Notes: a model not told the origin generated them from the sequence alone. A stretch of DNA of 64,000 bases from Anniella stebbinsi (GCA_029215795.1 JARDYH010000001.1:398821154-398885153), one strand, 5' to 3'; shown: positions 1-11,894, counted from the stretch's first letter. Program-made: numbers and translations.

Positions 1-161
1 CATATACAAAAGAAGGCAGGGCCCCTGCAACTTTAACAGTTGTGATGAAGAGGGAATTTCACCAGGAACTAATTGCATACAAATGACACTGGCTGAAATC
101 TCCTTTTCTCTACAACTGTAAAAGTTATATGAGCCCTGACCTGGATTTTATCTGGTCACCC
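1..161. mobile_element. Foldback MITE with TA flank, right half
   Basis: This is the 3' portion of the same foldback element seen complete at 11453-11763, 13177-13469 and 14768-15083. It carries the shared inner segments (TTTAACAGTTGTGATGAAG and GAGGGAATTTCACCAGG) and ends in GGTCACCC followed by TA at 162-163. Its left part lies outside the window or is lost. The outer AAAAGGAGGA block is degraded here. Confidence 0.7.
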
Positions 162-163
162 TA

Positions 164-2120
164 CCCTGAGCATACATTCACAAGGTGCAGTTCCAGACAG
201 ACAAGGTCCTTCAAAACTTATCTCCAAGATGGAGTTTCCACACAGTCATTCTGTGTGTTGGTTGTACTGGCTAGTAACGGGCCATCTTAGGGTGTTTCCA
301 GACAGAAGAGGCCTAGCGCTACTCAGAAGGCATTGCTCAGCAATTCCATCTTTTTGTCCTTTAACAGATTTTCTGCTGTAAGAAAAAGGATGGAAGAAAC
401 AGTAGGAAAACAAAGGTGTGTTGTGACTGAAACATCTGGGACCCCCTTTAAAATTCCGAGAATGAGGCATGGCAATGATGCTATATCGCCTCGTCTGGGG
501 GCACCCCCGTCACAGTCAACGGAAAATGCCATTCATCAGATCGTAAAGAGGAAAAACAATGCAGATTCCCAGAAAGGCCTACTAGCCTGGTTAAACAAAT
601 CCCTTGTGGGGTTGCGTGTTCCAAAGAATTCCCTCAAGAGGCCAAAATAAGCAGATACTCATCACATGGCGTCAGCTGCAGAAATAATCAGCACTTAAGA
701 TCACCCTTATAAGAACTATGCATATTTTTATTGTGGAAAAAAAGTTATTTGCAGTAGGAAACATTCCATAAATATTTTGTCTATACTTTGGAATATAGGC
801 AATTGTTTCCCAACAGGTGTTTTGTACCATATGTGTGTTTATTTGACACTCATTGATGGGCAAGGTATACCCCAAAGTATGTCCCACTGCATGCAATGGG
901 ATTTACTCCAGGTGTACATAGATTACAGTTCCATTGTATCAAACCTGAGCATGTTGTTTGCTTGAAACCACACATCAGCCTGTAAAATTGCATTAAGGAA
1001 ATATTTAGCCAGCCAATAGTCACCTTGCTTATTTCTTTTATTTATTAAAGGATTTCTAGACTGTCTTTCAGGCCATAATACAGGGGAGCTGACTCCTGGC
1101 CCTTGTCTGTGCTTATTTTGGCGTTTTATTAAGGGAATTCTTTGGAACGCAAAACCTGAGACAGTTGTGGCAGAACACTTACTTGAGTGCAGAGGGCTGC
1201 CGTCTCACCCATGGGTTTGTTATCTTTCAATCTCTGCCTCCAGCCATCTGCAAGGTGGAGACTGTATTTCCAGTTTGCCTTACAGGGCTGTTGTTAGCAT
1301 GACCAAAATAATCTTTCAAAGACTTCATGTAGAATAGGCGTGAGAAACGTATGGCCCATGAGCTACATGTGCCTTGTGGTCTTTTTTTTTGTGACCCCCA
1401 CAGCCCCCAATTTTGCTGCAGTGGTGGCCAAAAAAGTAGCAGCAACTCTTCTTGAAGACAAGGCATGCGAGAAGATTATGCCTTGCTCAGGAACAAAATT
1501 GTACTCCTGGAAGCACTATTCTGCTCGAAAATGTGGGGGGCTGAGGCCCTGGGCCTGAACTTCAGCTAGAACCCTAGCCGCACAACTGTCTTAAGTTATT
1601 TTTGTCCATCACTTGAGGATTATTGTACCATGCATGATGGTGGTGCTGATATTTAACACCCAGCCAACCTAAGGTGGCTTGTGGGCAGGCCACTCAGGGA
1701 TATTATGGTCCCAAACAGAGGTGGCGTAAAAGAGCTTCTTCTCTCCTTGCAAGCAGGACTTCCCTGTCCTGCTAGCTCAGCAGGTGGAAACTTTGAGCTT
1801 CCTCTGACCAGCCACGGCCAGATTTTTCCTCTCAGTAATTTACCATGAACTCCCAAGGGGAAGAGATGTACAAGATACAAGATGTACAAGATACAAACAG
1901 AGCCTTCACCACATGCCATTGAGAGAACCTTCAGCAGAGGATACAAAAGGGAGCAGCCTTATATCAGGTAAAACCGTCTGTCCACCTAGCCCAAGGTAGC
2001 CTCCCTGCATCCTTTTAACTGGAGGGGCTGCCCAGAATGAAACCCTTCTGCATACAAAACAGGTGCTTTGTCACTATGGCCCCTTTCCAACACTGGACAC
2101 CATTATAGGCAATAGAAAGA
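164..2120. other. No gene seen; ordinary non-coding sequence
   Basis: Only short chance reading frames occur. I see no spliced-exon signature and no clear full-length repeat. If the MYO1E inference holds, this is deep inside its first intron. Confidence 0.5.
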
Positions 2121-2125
2121 TACAA

Positions 2126-2186
2126 AAGCGGATCTCCCTAGTCCCAGTCCAACACTCTAACCACTACACCATGCTAGGTCTGTAGT
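2126..2186 (-). mobile_element. tRNA-derived SINE head fragment
   Basis: On the minus strand the start resembles the tRNA-like head of the Sauria-type SINEs found elsewhere in the window (GTGTAGTGGTTAGAGTG then GGACTGGGAC). Only the promoter-bearing head remains. Confidence 0.5.
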
Positions 2187-2847
2187 CAGTTCAAAGAGAG
2201 TAGACAAGCAAGATGGGAAAAAATTATCTCAGTCATCTTTTTGTGCAATGGATTTTATACTCACACATTGTTCAGTTTTAGCAATGCTGGAACAAGAATA
2301 GGGGAAGAGGCAGGTGTGTGCTTTTGCTGCCTTCCCAGCCAAGAAAGGTCTTTCTACCAGATGTGCCAATACCGTCTTCTTGTTGTGAATAGCTTTTGAA
2401 TCACAGCTGTCAGGAAACACTTGCCATCACTACAAGTTTGCAGCAATTTCCTTGCTGATTACTGTGTGTGTGTGTGTGCGCGCGCGCAGAATTCACACAA
2501 TATTTGTAAGCGCAAGGCAAAATGATTTAAGTGAGAGCAAGATGCAGCCTTACACAATCTAATAAAAGTGCTTTTACAGCAAAACACGAAGATCTGAACA
2601 TTAGTTTAGTCTTCAAAGTTATCATCATCTCAACATACTTCAAAGACAATTTCAGCCACAGACACACCAGAGTTTGAAAGGTTGAATCCCAAACAACATA
2701 AGAAACTGGGGGGGCGGGGGAATTTGCAGGCCCCACATGGCTGAAAATCTCTCTGGAAATAGAGATTACTTCAACATTAACCTTGTTGTAAAAATCTGAA
2801 CAGATCTATGATTTGCACCCCAAAACACGTCCATTTCCCTTGACACG

Positions 2848-2901
2848 CATCTTACACACATCTTACACGCATCTTACACGCATCTTACACGCATCCTACA
2901 T
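2848..2901 (+). repeat. 11-bp tandem repeat (CATCTTACACG)n
   Basis: About five tandem copies of the 11-base unit CATCTTACACG lie head to tail. The first has a final A instead of G and the last is CATCCTACA. It is a short minisatellite with no coding meaning. Confidence 0.85.
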
Positions 2902-3079
2902 GTGTTCGCTAATACGCACACCCAAACCATCCACACACAGCACCCCAAAGCCCCATTCCCCACTGCCTGTCCATTGTATCCATTTCTGCAAAAGTCAAGC
3001 TGCTTGCAAGTGATTTAGCGGCGCATGAACTAGGAGCTTGTCAAAATCGCCATTGCTCCTTCTTCTCCAGGTCAGACTC

Positions 3080-3560
3080 CATTATACACAATCAGGGACG
3101 CGCGTAGGCTACCTGAATTAGAGGAACCAGGAGTGTGACTCATCCAGATGTGACCACAGCACACCTGGAGAGGGATAAAATGACCATATAAGGGAATGAT
3201 AGAAGTGAAGGGACGTTGCAAAGCATCTCTGGGTACAAGTAAAATAGCACATGGCAATGCAACGCCACATATGGCCACTACTCGGGACTACTCGAGAGTA
3301 AAATAGAGTTGGCCAAATGATGTCACAGGGCTATAAACCAATGAGATGAGGGCTAATGTCATGTGACATCTGATGTATAAAAGTATTTGTTTGAACCTTG
3401 GCGTGGTGTGACTCTGGAAAGCAGCGTTAGCATCCAGAAGTCACCTATTCTGCGCAGAATAAAATCAGTTTCCAACGCTTCAAGAGGTCTTTCGTCAAGT
3501 GTTTCATATCTGGACTTTGGAGACTTGGAAATAGCATAATTTATGCAACAACCTTGACGT
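3080..3560 (+). mobile_element. Possible solo LTR (low confidence)
   Basis: Elements occur in LTR-like order: a CCAAT box near 3336, a TATAAAA motif near 3375, an AATAAA signal near 3459, then about 80 bases suggesting a U5 region. I cannot identify matching TG/CA termini or a target duplication, and no gag, pol or env reading frame is nearby. It could instead be a decayed promoter-like stretch of another repeat. Confidence 0.3.
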
Positions 3561-4099
3561 TAAAAGCTCTGGAAGAGGTGATGGATTTTTGCCCGCAAGA
3601 TCAAGGTTACAGCAGTTTGCCTGCAAAGAACAGAACTTCTGAATGTATTGAAAATAACAACACTATCATCATTTTATAGGGTTTTTTAAAATAATGCTTT
3701 AGATATAAGAGGTTCATCAGACGGGCGTTTTATCACACGCTCGCTACTTCCCACTTACAGATGGGCGTGTGTCCTTTAGATGACGTTGTCTGCCTCCCGA
3801 TTGCCTCCCACTCCTTCCGCTCATTTTACCGTTGCAAAATAAACCCCCTTTTAATCTGACTTTTAAAAAAAAAACGGAATGTGCTGCGATCTCCTGCTGT
3901 GTGCAGGAAAAGCCGAGCGATAAAACCAGCTTCTGAACGGGCCACGTGGTCTTTGTTTACTTCCTCTTTCCCCTCCGGGAAGAATGAGGAAATACGGAGA
4001 AGCGACAGTAAGGAAACGTGATTTCCCCCCCATGTGATGACGCTCATACATTAACAAGCTGTCTGCCAACAACCTTGTAAGGCAGATCAGCATTCATTT

Positions 4100-4355
4100 C
4101 GGCACCAGGTTAAGACATGGCTTTTTAACAAAGCCTTTAATGGCTAAATCCACCAGCCTGCACACTCTCTTGTCTTAATTGGATTTCACTCTTTTAAAAT
4201 TTCATATTGGTTTTAACATATTAATGGTTTAATTTGCTTTAGAATTGTATATTTATTGTTCTCTTTTATATGTATGATTTTATCTGTCCACCACCCTGAG
4301 ATCCTTGTGATATAGGGCGGGATATAAATGTTTTAATAAATAAAATAAATAAATT
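4100..4355 (+). mobile_element. L2-like LINE 3' end
   Basis: The segment has the typical tail of this family: GCACCAGGTTAAGAC, an AT-rich 3' UTR, the motif CCACCCTGAGA, GGCGGGATATAAATG, and a tail of AATAA-type repeats. Similar ends are at 15215-15475, 40345-40530 and 52330-52520. Confidence 0.7.
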
Positions 4356-5640
4356 TAAATTTAAAAGAGAATCCCAGTTATGGGGGAGAGTTTGAAGAGG
4401 AGAGCACTCCCAAAAAAGGTTTTTTTAAAAAGGGAAAAAAAGATTACATTAAATGAAAAAACAGAACCCAATCAAGTTTCACACAGCTCTATAAAAATCT
4501 TTGTTGCACAGATTTCTCCGGTCCTGTAGTATAGTTTTTTCAAGCGAGCATCACTCTGCCGCCACAGCCTCAAACACTTGGCCTAGAGGAGCACACCCCT
4601 TTCAGGCTAAGCACCGCCACTTAAATACCTGAGGGAAGGGCAAAAGACACACCACTTTTCCCTTATAGCAGAGGGGAAAAGGGTGTTAAGGATTTTGAAT
4701 AAGGTTCTCCTGTGAGTATGTTGACTGAAGGTGTAAAGATATGTGTTTATTAAACCTATACAGCAGGTTACAAAGCCAAGCTGACACGTGGTTTGTGGTA
4801 GCAAAAATAAAAGAAAAGGTTTATTGTTGTTAACAGTTCTTTTCAAATCAATTTACCACCTGCCTATTCTTAACACTTCTAATAATCTTATTAATAATCC
4901 TAAATCCTTATAATCTCCTGACTAGAACACACACAGCTATCATCCACATAACCAAGACAATAAAAAGATAAGACAGTAAGATAATCTAAAACACTCCCTC
5001 ACACTATATATACTCCTCCCCCTCCCTTTCCCAGCATCATCAGCCACACCCACTCAGTCCAACATTCTCCAGACATACTTAGGGAGACAGAAATGTGGGG
5101 TATCGTTACAATCACTCTGTGCAGGCATAAAGGAGGCAGCAGCTGCTGCTGCTAGGAGAGCATTTATTATGTCTCATGTTCCCTTCCCAGGGCCCGCCCA
5201 AATATAGTACCTCCAGCAACCAGGCAGGTGCTCCATTTTATTGGCATCTGGCTATTATGTTGGGCCGCTTCAAAATGCTCAGTGCTACTGGGAAACTGCT
5301 GACATTTCTATGTTGCACACCCCTTTTTTAATCCAAAATTTACGCACCATGCCACCACCATCACCTTTTTAAACAAAACTACTGTTCTTCTTTACTGTTA
5401 GACACACTGGGTCAGTTCCAAATGAAGTCAGACTTAGAGTAAACCCACTGAAATCAATGGAACTGGAGTTAGTCACGATGAACTTAAGACCCATTGATTT
5501 AAAGTACAGCTAAATCTGGATCTAACCAATTAAATTATGACCCCTACAGCGATCAACATGAGTTGTTGCTGAACACATTCATATGCACCGGTACAAACTG
5601 CCTTGGCTACCTCCACAAGAGAGGTTTAATGCTCTTTGAA
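4356..5640. other. No gene seen
   Basis: AT-rich non-coding sequence. The reading frames are short and unlike any family I recognise. Confidence 0.5.
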
Positions 5641-5647
5641 GGCTCAT

Positions 5648-5966
5648 TATAAATTTTACCTCTACACCAGCGGAGCGCAAAACGGGCGTAGAGGCGCGTT
5701 ATCTCCCGGATTATGCGCATTATCGAATGCGCGTTAAATAGCGATTTTTATTTTGCTCCGGCCGTTAAAGCGCATTTTCGCCATGTGAACAAGCGATTAT
5801 GCGCATTAACTTCTTGTAAAGCGCTTTTTGGACATCAATTAATGCGCTTCGCCGCCTCTCGCCGCCTCCCGTGCAGAGGGATTAGGAGTAAATGCGCCTC
5901 CGCGATAATGCGCATAATCGCCGAACCGGGCGCAAAAGCGCATCCTTGTGGAGGGGGCCCTTATTA
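5648..5966. mobile_element. CpG-rich non-autonomous element, unclassified
   Basis: This 320-base block is dense in CG dinucleotides and in GCGCATTA / TAATGCGC words on both strands, in an AT-rich CpG-poor setting. The left edge reads CCTCTACACCAGCGGAGCG and the right edge, on the opposite strand, reads GGGCCCCCTCCACAAGG, a rough inverted pair. The edges resemble those of 10371-10495 and 14314-15152. The 84-codon frame through it is probably chance. Confidence 0.5.
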
Positions 5967-6119
5967 GATCAATCTACAAGCCATCTTGCCCAGCACTGAG
6001 TTTCCAGAAATTCAGATACAACTAGGCCATGAAGGTTTAGTTAACAAAGTAAAAAAAAAAATATTTTTTAAAACCTCCCCAAAATGCCCAAGGTAGCTTT
6101 AAAATGCTCAAGGGACTTT

Positions 6120-6470
6120 CTTAGTGGCTGCTCTTAAACTCTGGAACTCCCTGCTGATGGAGGCTTGGTTGGCTCCCTCTCTGCAGTCCTTCCACCAGCA
6201 GGCAAAGGCATTTTTATCCCAACAGGATTTTGGCATATAAATTGGTATGCAGCTGAAGTGCAGACTCTACTGGATTGGGTGCCGTTTATTTATTTTATTG
6301 TTGCGTTTTTTAATTGTGTTTCTAATCTATTTGTTTTTATGATTGTTTTAACTATCTTTATATTCATCTTGGTTTTATTACTCTTAGCCGCCTTGAGTGA
6401 AATTATTCTGGTGGAAAGGTGGGGGATAAGTCAAATACCTAAATTAATAATTTACAGTGTAATTAAGTAA
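6120..6470 (+). mobile_element. L2-like LINE 3' fragment
   Basis: It begins with a decayed piece of the reverse transcriptase C-terminus (the LWNSLP-like stretch reads CTCTGGAACTCCCTGC) and runs into an AT-rich 3' UTR ending in GCCGCCTTGAGTG and a GGTGGGGGATAAGTCAAATA-type tail. Confidence 0.65.
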
Positions 6471-7383
6471 AATAAAGTAACACATATACTAAAATTACTA
6501 AACAAAAACAGATTTTTTAAAAAGCAGGTAAAACATAGTTCAGAAATCATGTGCCAAGAAGATTAAAATGCCTGCAAAAAAGAAGGCTCTTTCTATTGGA
6601 AAATACTCCCAAACAATACAACATACATATTTTTAAATGTGCCCCACCATAACAAAAAGAGAACCAATAATGTGGTAAAATGGTTAGAGCAGACTTCTCC
6701 AAACTAGTGCTGTCCAGATGTGCTGGATTCCCCTCATCTCTGCAAATTTATTTTGGCATAACCTTTTGTGGACACAGCAGAGCCAGCAAATAAAAACAGG
6801 AGCTAAAACTCATTAACAGCACAATCCTATATATTACTCAGAAGTAAATCTCACTGAGTTCAATGAGACTTACTCCAGGTAGCCGTTTATAAGATTGCAA
6901 CCTAAAAGGATCTTCCTTAAAAGCGGGACAGAATTTGTATTAGAGAAAGGAGAGCTTAATACCTTCCCCTACCTGCCAGTCGCTTTCCACCTGAATCTTT
7001 TCTGCCCCACCCCACCTGCCAGGGTTGTGCACCCATGTTTACCTTGAAAACACCGATCTGGCGTTCCCACAGCGATAAAAGCAGCTGCAAGGGAGGGAAG
7101 TTTCGGAGCAAAAACAATCAGCAGGAGAATTATTAAGCACTCCCTTCTCCAATTCATATCATCAACTCCCCAGGGCAAGGGGCCGTTGCCCCGTCAGGAT
7201 GCGGCCTTTTGTGAGTTTCTACATAAGAGGAGAAATTCTCCGACAGTTTCAGTCTTCAGTCCTTAAAGCACTTCCTTCTACACCAGCCTTTGATTCCTGA
7301 CCTTCACGCCCTCAAAAAAAAAGTCGAGACCGACAAAAGCAGTGCCAAAAAAACCTTGTTGCTTATGCCAGCATGGAGACTAT

Positions 7384-7992
7384 GAGCTCCATCACACCAG
7401 CGATTTAGTGCACTCTGGCCATGCCTGTTATGCGGCTTTGCAGCACAGTCCTCACAGGACACCCTGCCTCTTCCCCAGCCTTTCCTAGAACGCGAAAAGT
7501 CTGGATTATTTTCCCTAAGTGCATTTAACTCGCCCTAAGCCTAGTTTTAAAGGAACTGGGGGCTTGAATGGATTGCATCAGGTCCTGGCAGGGAAAAGCG
7601 ATCTCTCCCAGCAGCTGGCTCCAAGCCTCAATATAAAACCCAAACCTTGCATCCGAGGCTCGAAAGGGTTTTTTTAAATCATACAACGCCCGAATCTCTG
7701 GAGAGACAGGACTGTACTCCCTCGAGGCCCCCAAAGAGCCAGACTAAAAAGGGTCATTCCATTTTGCCTGGCAGAAAGGCGGCCTGGTTGAAGTGCTCAT
7801 CTGACAGGACCTGACTGGAATGAGAATGAGAAGGGGAGGGGAGGGGTGGAATGGAATGGAATGGAGCCAAGGAGCAAAGGAGCGAAAGAGGAGCTATTCA
7901 GGTGAAAGGGATCGTTAGCTTGATTTGCTTTTGCCTCAGAGGTAAAAAAAACACGGAGGCAAACCCGGGGGGGATTAGGTGTGATGGAGGTC
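7384..7992. mobile_element. Three-copy ~600-bp repeat, copy 1 (unclassified, short TIRs)
   Basis: It is closely similar over its length to 50238-50860 and 58207-58816, all in the same orientation. The left edge reads GAGCTCCATCACACCAGCG and the right edge GGTGTGATGGAGGTC, giving a terminal inverted repeat of about 12 bases. A minus-strand frame at 7525-7734 is partly shared with copy 3. I do not recognise a transposase. It is most likely a non-autonomous DNA transposon. Confidence 0.6.
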
Positions 7993-7999
7993 TTTATTT

Positions 8000-8001
<2 letters not shown>

Positions 8002-8054
<53 letters not shown>
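8002..8054 (+). repeat. (GA)n microsatellite
   Basis: An uninterrupted run of about 26 GA dinucleotides lies directly after the right edge of the 7384-7992 repeat. Confidence 0.97.
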
Positions 8055-8057
<3 letters not shown>

Positions 8058-8059
8058 AG

Positions 8060-9350
8060 AGTATAAATGATAAAATAACTGAAGCATCTCATTCCAGGTC
8101 AGGTGTCTTTGGCACAGGGCATGGATGTGCTCGGACAAGCTCAGTGATAGAACCACCGAGTTCCTTCCACAGTGCATGCATCAGTGACAACTCCAACACC
8201 AGCAGCTGTTGCTTTGGAGGCCTTGCCCTCGAGTGATCTTGTGAACTGGAGCGGGGCAGGCAGGACACATCCAACGTCTGCTTGGACTGGCACCAAGAAG
8301 CGCTCAGGGTGGTGCACAGGAAGCAAGGATGGTAATGTACTAACTTTGGCTCAGCCTGTTGAGTCACTGCTGAGCCAGTAGCTCCAATGTAGCGTTCAGG
8401 TAGTGTTCAGTGCTGGAGGTGTCGTTTTCCCCAAAGGTGACACAACGAGGAACAACCCACATGCGGCCAAATTCAGAGCCGCCTGCAAAGGTCTACAGGA
8501 TGTGCTGGCCAAAACTCCACCAGCTATGTAATTACCTTCTTCCTGGCAAAAAGGCTCCAATAAATATTGTCCTCCTCCCCTTTTCTCCACAAAAGGGAAG
8601 ATGTCGCACAAGGCGCCAGACCCTTGTCCTTGAACCATTTCAGCAGGCATTGCCCACACGCATTGAAGAACATCTCCACCATCATGAGGACTAGCAACTT
8701 GTTCCCCCCACCTTGAAACACTCAAAGAGAATTCTGCACCCAGTAGCTAACTCTGTCCTTCCACACTCCTGAGCAATTGTGGCATACAAACAACCCTGGT
8801 CTATGCCCATAAAAGTTTAGTATCCAAATATAACAAGGCAGAACTTCCTTTTTCCTCTCTGCGCACTACAATTGACTCATGACAAAATGCATGCAAAAGA
8901 GACCCTTAAAAGGACACATTCAGCAAGACCATATTTAACCTGATTGTTGTTGTGATATCCTGTAGCAGTTTCCCACTGTGGAGGCTGCTTTAGCAATTGC
9001 ATATTGCCCGCTGTTGCTCAGGGCAGTGCCAAACAGAGTCCAGCAAGGTTCTTGCCTTTTGTTGTCTTCCTTGTTTGTGCACCTGCATTTCACAGCGATA
9101 GCAACAGAGCTCTGGGGAGAAGGATTCGTTTTATTACTTCACCTGCTCAAAGAATATCCAGCAAACCTGCTTCAAGGGAAATATATTTAAAGCATTTGGC
9201 AAGGGAGAGCTAAGTGCCACCCTTGAATTATTTTGCCAGCATTCAACAAATCTTAGTGAAATTATACCTATAATGACTTGGAACTTTTTGCAAAGTTCCA
9301 TAACCGGAGGAGACAGACAGTCACTGCTCCATGTAGCCTCTAATCTATTT
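8060..9350. other. No gene seen
   Basis: Non-repetitive looking sequence with several overlapping short frames on both strands. None has exon boundaries or a recognisable family. Confidence 0.45.
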
Positions 9351-9359
9351 TTTGAAATA

Positions 9360-9892
9360 ATAATAATAACAATAACAGCTGCAAAAATAATTCACCAACA
9401 ACTGGCCATACTATACACACTCACCCAAAACAATCTTGAAAAATGCAGATCACAAAATATACTGGGACAGAACAATTCATACTGACAAGATAATACCCTG
9501 CAACCAACTAGACATAACGGTCATAGACAAAAAATAAAAACACACATACCTTATCGACACAGCAATACCGAATGACAAAAATGTAGTTGAAAAGCAAGAA
9601 GAAAAGAGAGACAAATATACACCACTGGCCATGGAAGTCAAAGAACTATGGCAACAGGAAAAGATCATAATTATTCCGTTAGTCACATCAGTCACCGGCA
9701 TCACATCAAAACATTATACAGAAAACCTTCAGAAACTGGATCTACCAGAATACATCCACGCCAACATCCAGAAAGCAGTCATACTTAAAACATGCTCAAT
9801 TGTCAGGAAATTCCTGAATCTGTAAAAGAGAGTATGACTTGGGAAAGCCCGTCATGTCCGTCTAGAAAAACCGCCACAAGCAAGAAAGAGAT

Positions 9893-9933
<41 letters not shown>

Positions 9934-9960
9934 AATGTATTTGTGATTTGTCCATCACTT
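9360..9960 (+). pseudogene. R4/Dong-like LINE, restriction-like endonuclease C-terminus (decayed)
   Basis: The + strand encodes the C-terminal part of a non-LTR retrotransposon polyprotein. The stretches IYWDRTIHTDK, NQLDITVIDK and IDTAIPND fit the restriction-enzyme-like endonuclease core of the R4/Dong/Rex6 group, where the acidic residues and a following lysine form a PD-(D/E)xK site. It continues as KELWQQEKIIIIPLVTS and IQKAVILKTCSIVRKFLNL to a stop at 9823-9825. A stop after VIDKK and a frame change mark it as dead. The 3' end runs into an ATG-repeat tail, as is common for such LINEs. The family assignment rests on recalled motif patterns. Confidence 0.65.
9892..9933 (+). repeat. (ATG)n microsatellite, LINE 3' tail
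   Basis: About 13 tandem GAT/ATG units lie shortly after the stop codon of the LINE fragment. They probably grew from its 3' tail repeat. Confidence 0.9.
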
Positions 9961-10229
9961 GGAGCCTCAGGTTTATAAATATTGTAATTATTAGAACTTT
10001 AGAGTTATGGGGTGCCGTAATCCCTTAGGCTGGCCTTGGACAGAACAAGACCTGATAGGAGCTCTTGAGTTTGAGGATGGGACCGTGGCTCCACTTCACC
10101 AAGCTTCTCAACCACACTGGTGTCCTTGAATAGTCAAGGAAGGGGAAAGTATGCAAAATAAATGGGAGGCATTCTCTATCGATCAGTTGCAGGTGGACAT
10201 TTTGGTCCATCAGAATATCTCCAAAAGCT

Positions 10230-10350
10230 ACAGTCTGGTTATACTTCTGTCAGGGCCAACTAAATGTCACAAAGTCATGAGCAAGCTTTCAGGTTCTCCA
10301 GAACCCTTCTTCATGCTAAAGGTTAAACAAAACAATAAAATGGGTGGCGG
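10230..10350 (-). mobile_element. Penelope-like element fragment with hammerhead-like core
   Basis: On the minus strand the segment 10314-10281 has the order ATGAAGA, a hairpin (GGTTC-TGGA-GAACC), then GAAAGCTTGC. This parallels the CTGATGA / stem II / GAAA core of hammerhead ribozymes known in Penelope-like terminal repeats. The first base of the core is A, not C, so this copy is probably inactive. Compare 11780-11890. Confidence 0.5.
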
Positions 10351-10370
10351 GGAGGGGGGAGAGAGAGAGA

Positions 10371-10495
10371 CCCTTTCTACACCATAGGGGTGTATAGGGA
10401 GGGAGGGCGATCCCAGAAGTACCTAATACACACCATCGGCACACAGGGAGGGAGGGAGGGCGATCCCAGGCAAACAGCCTGGTGTAGAAACGGCC
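10371..10495. mobile_element. Small non-autonomous DNA element with CTACACC inverted ends
   Basis: The left edge reads CCCTTTCTACACC and the right edge CCTGGTGTAGAAACGGCC, an imperfect inverted pair. Two internal copies of GGGAGGGAGGGCGATCCCAG also occur. Similar edges bound 14314-15152. Confidence 0.5.
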
Positions 10496-10499
10496 AGAG

Positions 10500-11450
10500 A
10501 GAGAGAGAGAGAAGGGTGGGCATGATGACTTGCTTAAACTCCAGCCGGAAGAAGAGCTATGAGAAACTCTACGGATAGCTCATAACTTCTTGATATTTAC
10601 CTAATCCTGATAAAGGGGATACCCAATTCGTGCCTTTCTGCACCTATGAATTTCGAATGCATTTTTGTACATTCCAGTTATGTGGGTTTCTAAAATAAGG
10701 ATTTTTAAAAATCAAATATATCATACAAAATATGTTAAGAGTATAGAGGAGAGATGTTTGTTTGTCTAACAGTTTATTACTTTTAAAAAAGTTTTTCGCT
10801 CCTGCAAAAATAAGTCAAAAAAGCAAGTTCCTTTGGGCCTCTTTTTAAGTAGCCCCATCAAAACAGCATCTTAATAGTTTAGCTTTGGTTTTCCCTGGTG
10901 ACACAGGTTTCTTTTCATGGAAAAGGTTCTTACTCCACAATACACATTCGAAAAACAAGAACCAGGGGGACTTTTTTTATTTTTAACCAGACCACAAAGC
11001 AGCTTGTCAGACTCAATTTTAGAACACTAAAACATTCCTGCCAGTACTAATTAAATCCATCTCCACTCTATACTCTACTCTATAAAGGGGCAGGAGGAGT
11101 CAATTGGGGAGGTTCAGCAGCTATGAAAAGGAGGAAGTTACTAATGGCATTTTGGCCAAGGAACTTCTTTGGCACTACCTTCCAAGTGACTTAACTATTC
11201 CTGCATAACACAATAGCTGGCTCACGCCCAGAGCTGGCCCAATGGAACAAGCTACCCAAGCAGTAGCTTGGCAGGGAGCTATTAATGGGCACTGACAAGG
11301 CTGCCATGCACAATCCGAGAGGTATGGCTCAGAATCCCAGGCAGTAGATACTACAGTCACTCTTTCATCCTCTTCCAGGCACCACGGGGGCAACACCAAG
11401 CTGCCTTATGAGTCTCGCAAAAAGCAAAAGTAGCTGTGTTCACAGTGAGT
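10500..11450. other. No gene seen
   Basis: AT-rich sequence with no supported exon or clear repeat. Confidence 0.45.
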
Positions 11451-11452
11451 TA

Positions 11453-11763
11453 GGGTGACCATATGAAAAGGAGGGCTCCTGTACCTTTAACAGCTGTATT
11501 GAAAAGGGAATTTCAGCAGATGGCATTTGTATGCATGGGGCACCTGGTGAAATTCCCTCTTCATCACAACAGTGAAAGCTGCAGGAGCCCTGCCCTCTTT
11601 GGTATCTGGTCACTCTCGCTTTACTCTTGCAGCTTTAAGTGTTGTGATGAAGAGGGAATTTCACTAGGTGCTGCATGCATACAAAGGACACCTGCTGAAA
11701 TTCCCTTTTCTATGCAACTGTGAACGATACAGGAGCCCTGTCCTCCTTTTCATATGGTCACCC
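11453..11763. mobile_element. Complete foldback MITE flanked by TA (Tc1/mariner-type target)
   Basis: The 311-base element starts GGGTGACCATATGAAAAGGA and ends with the inverse, CCTTTTCATATGGTCACCC. TA lies on each side (11451-11452 and 11764-11765). The two halves are near-complete inverted copies of each other, so the transcript or single strand could fold into one long hairpin. Three full copies share the TA flanks, which points to Tc1/mariner-type mobilisation. It encodes nothing. Confidence 0.85.
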
Positions 11764-11779
11764 TACTGTAAGTAAAACT

Positions 11780-11890
11780 CCAAAATCCGAAGTACTGTGA
11801 CCATTTTATTAGGCCCAGTGGAAGATAGTTTTAAAAAATGTGCAAGTTTTCGAGCTCTCCGGAACCTTTCATCAGGAAAGATGTTATAAA
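11780..11890 (-). mobile_element. Penelope-like terminal-repeat fragment with hammerhead-like core
   Basis: Read on the minus strand from 11880, the order is CCTGATGAAAGG, a possible stem II around a CGGA loop, then CTCGAAAACTTGC. CTGATGA (11875-11869) and the following GAAA are the invariant core blocks of a hammerhead ribozyme. Such motifs are known in Penelope-like retroelements. No coding part is attached. Confidence 0.55.
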
Positions 11891-11894
11891 AACA

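Noticed and set aside
3080..3560. Full endogenous retrovirus
   Set aside because: Only LTR-like promoter and polyadenylation motifs are visible; there is no gag, pol or env sequence, so at most a solo LTR is listed.
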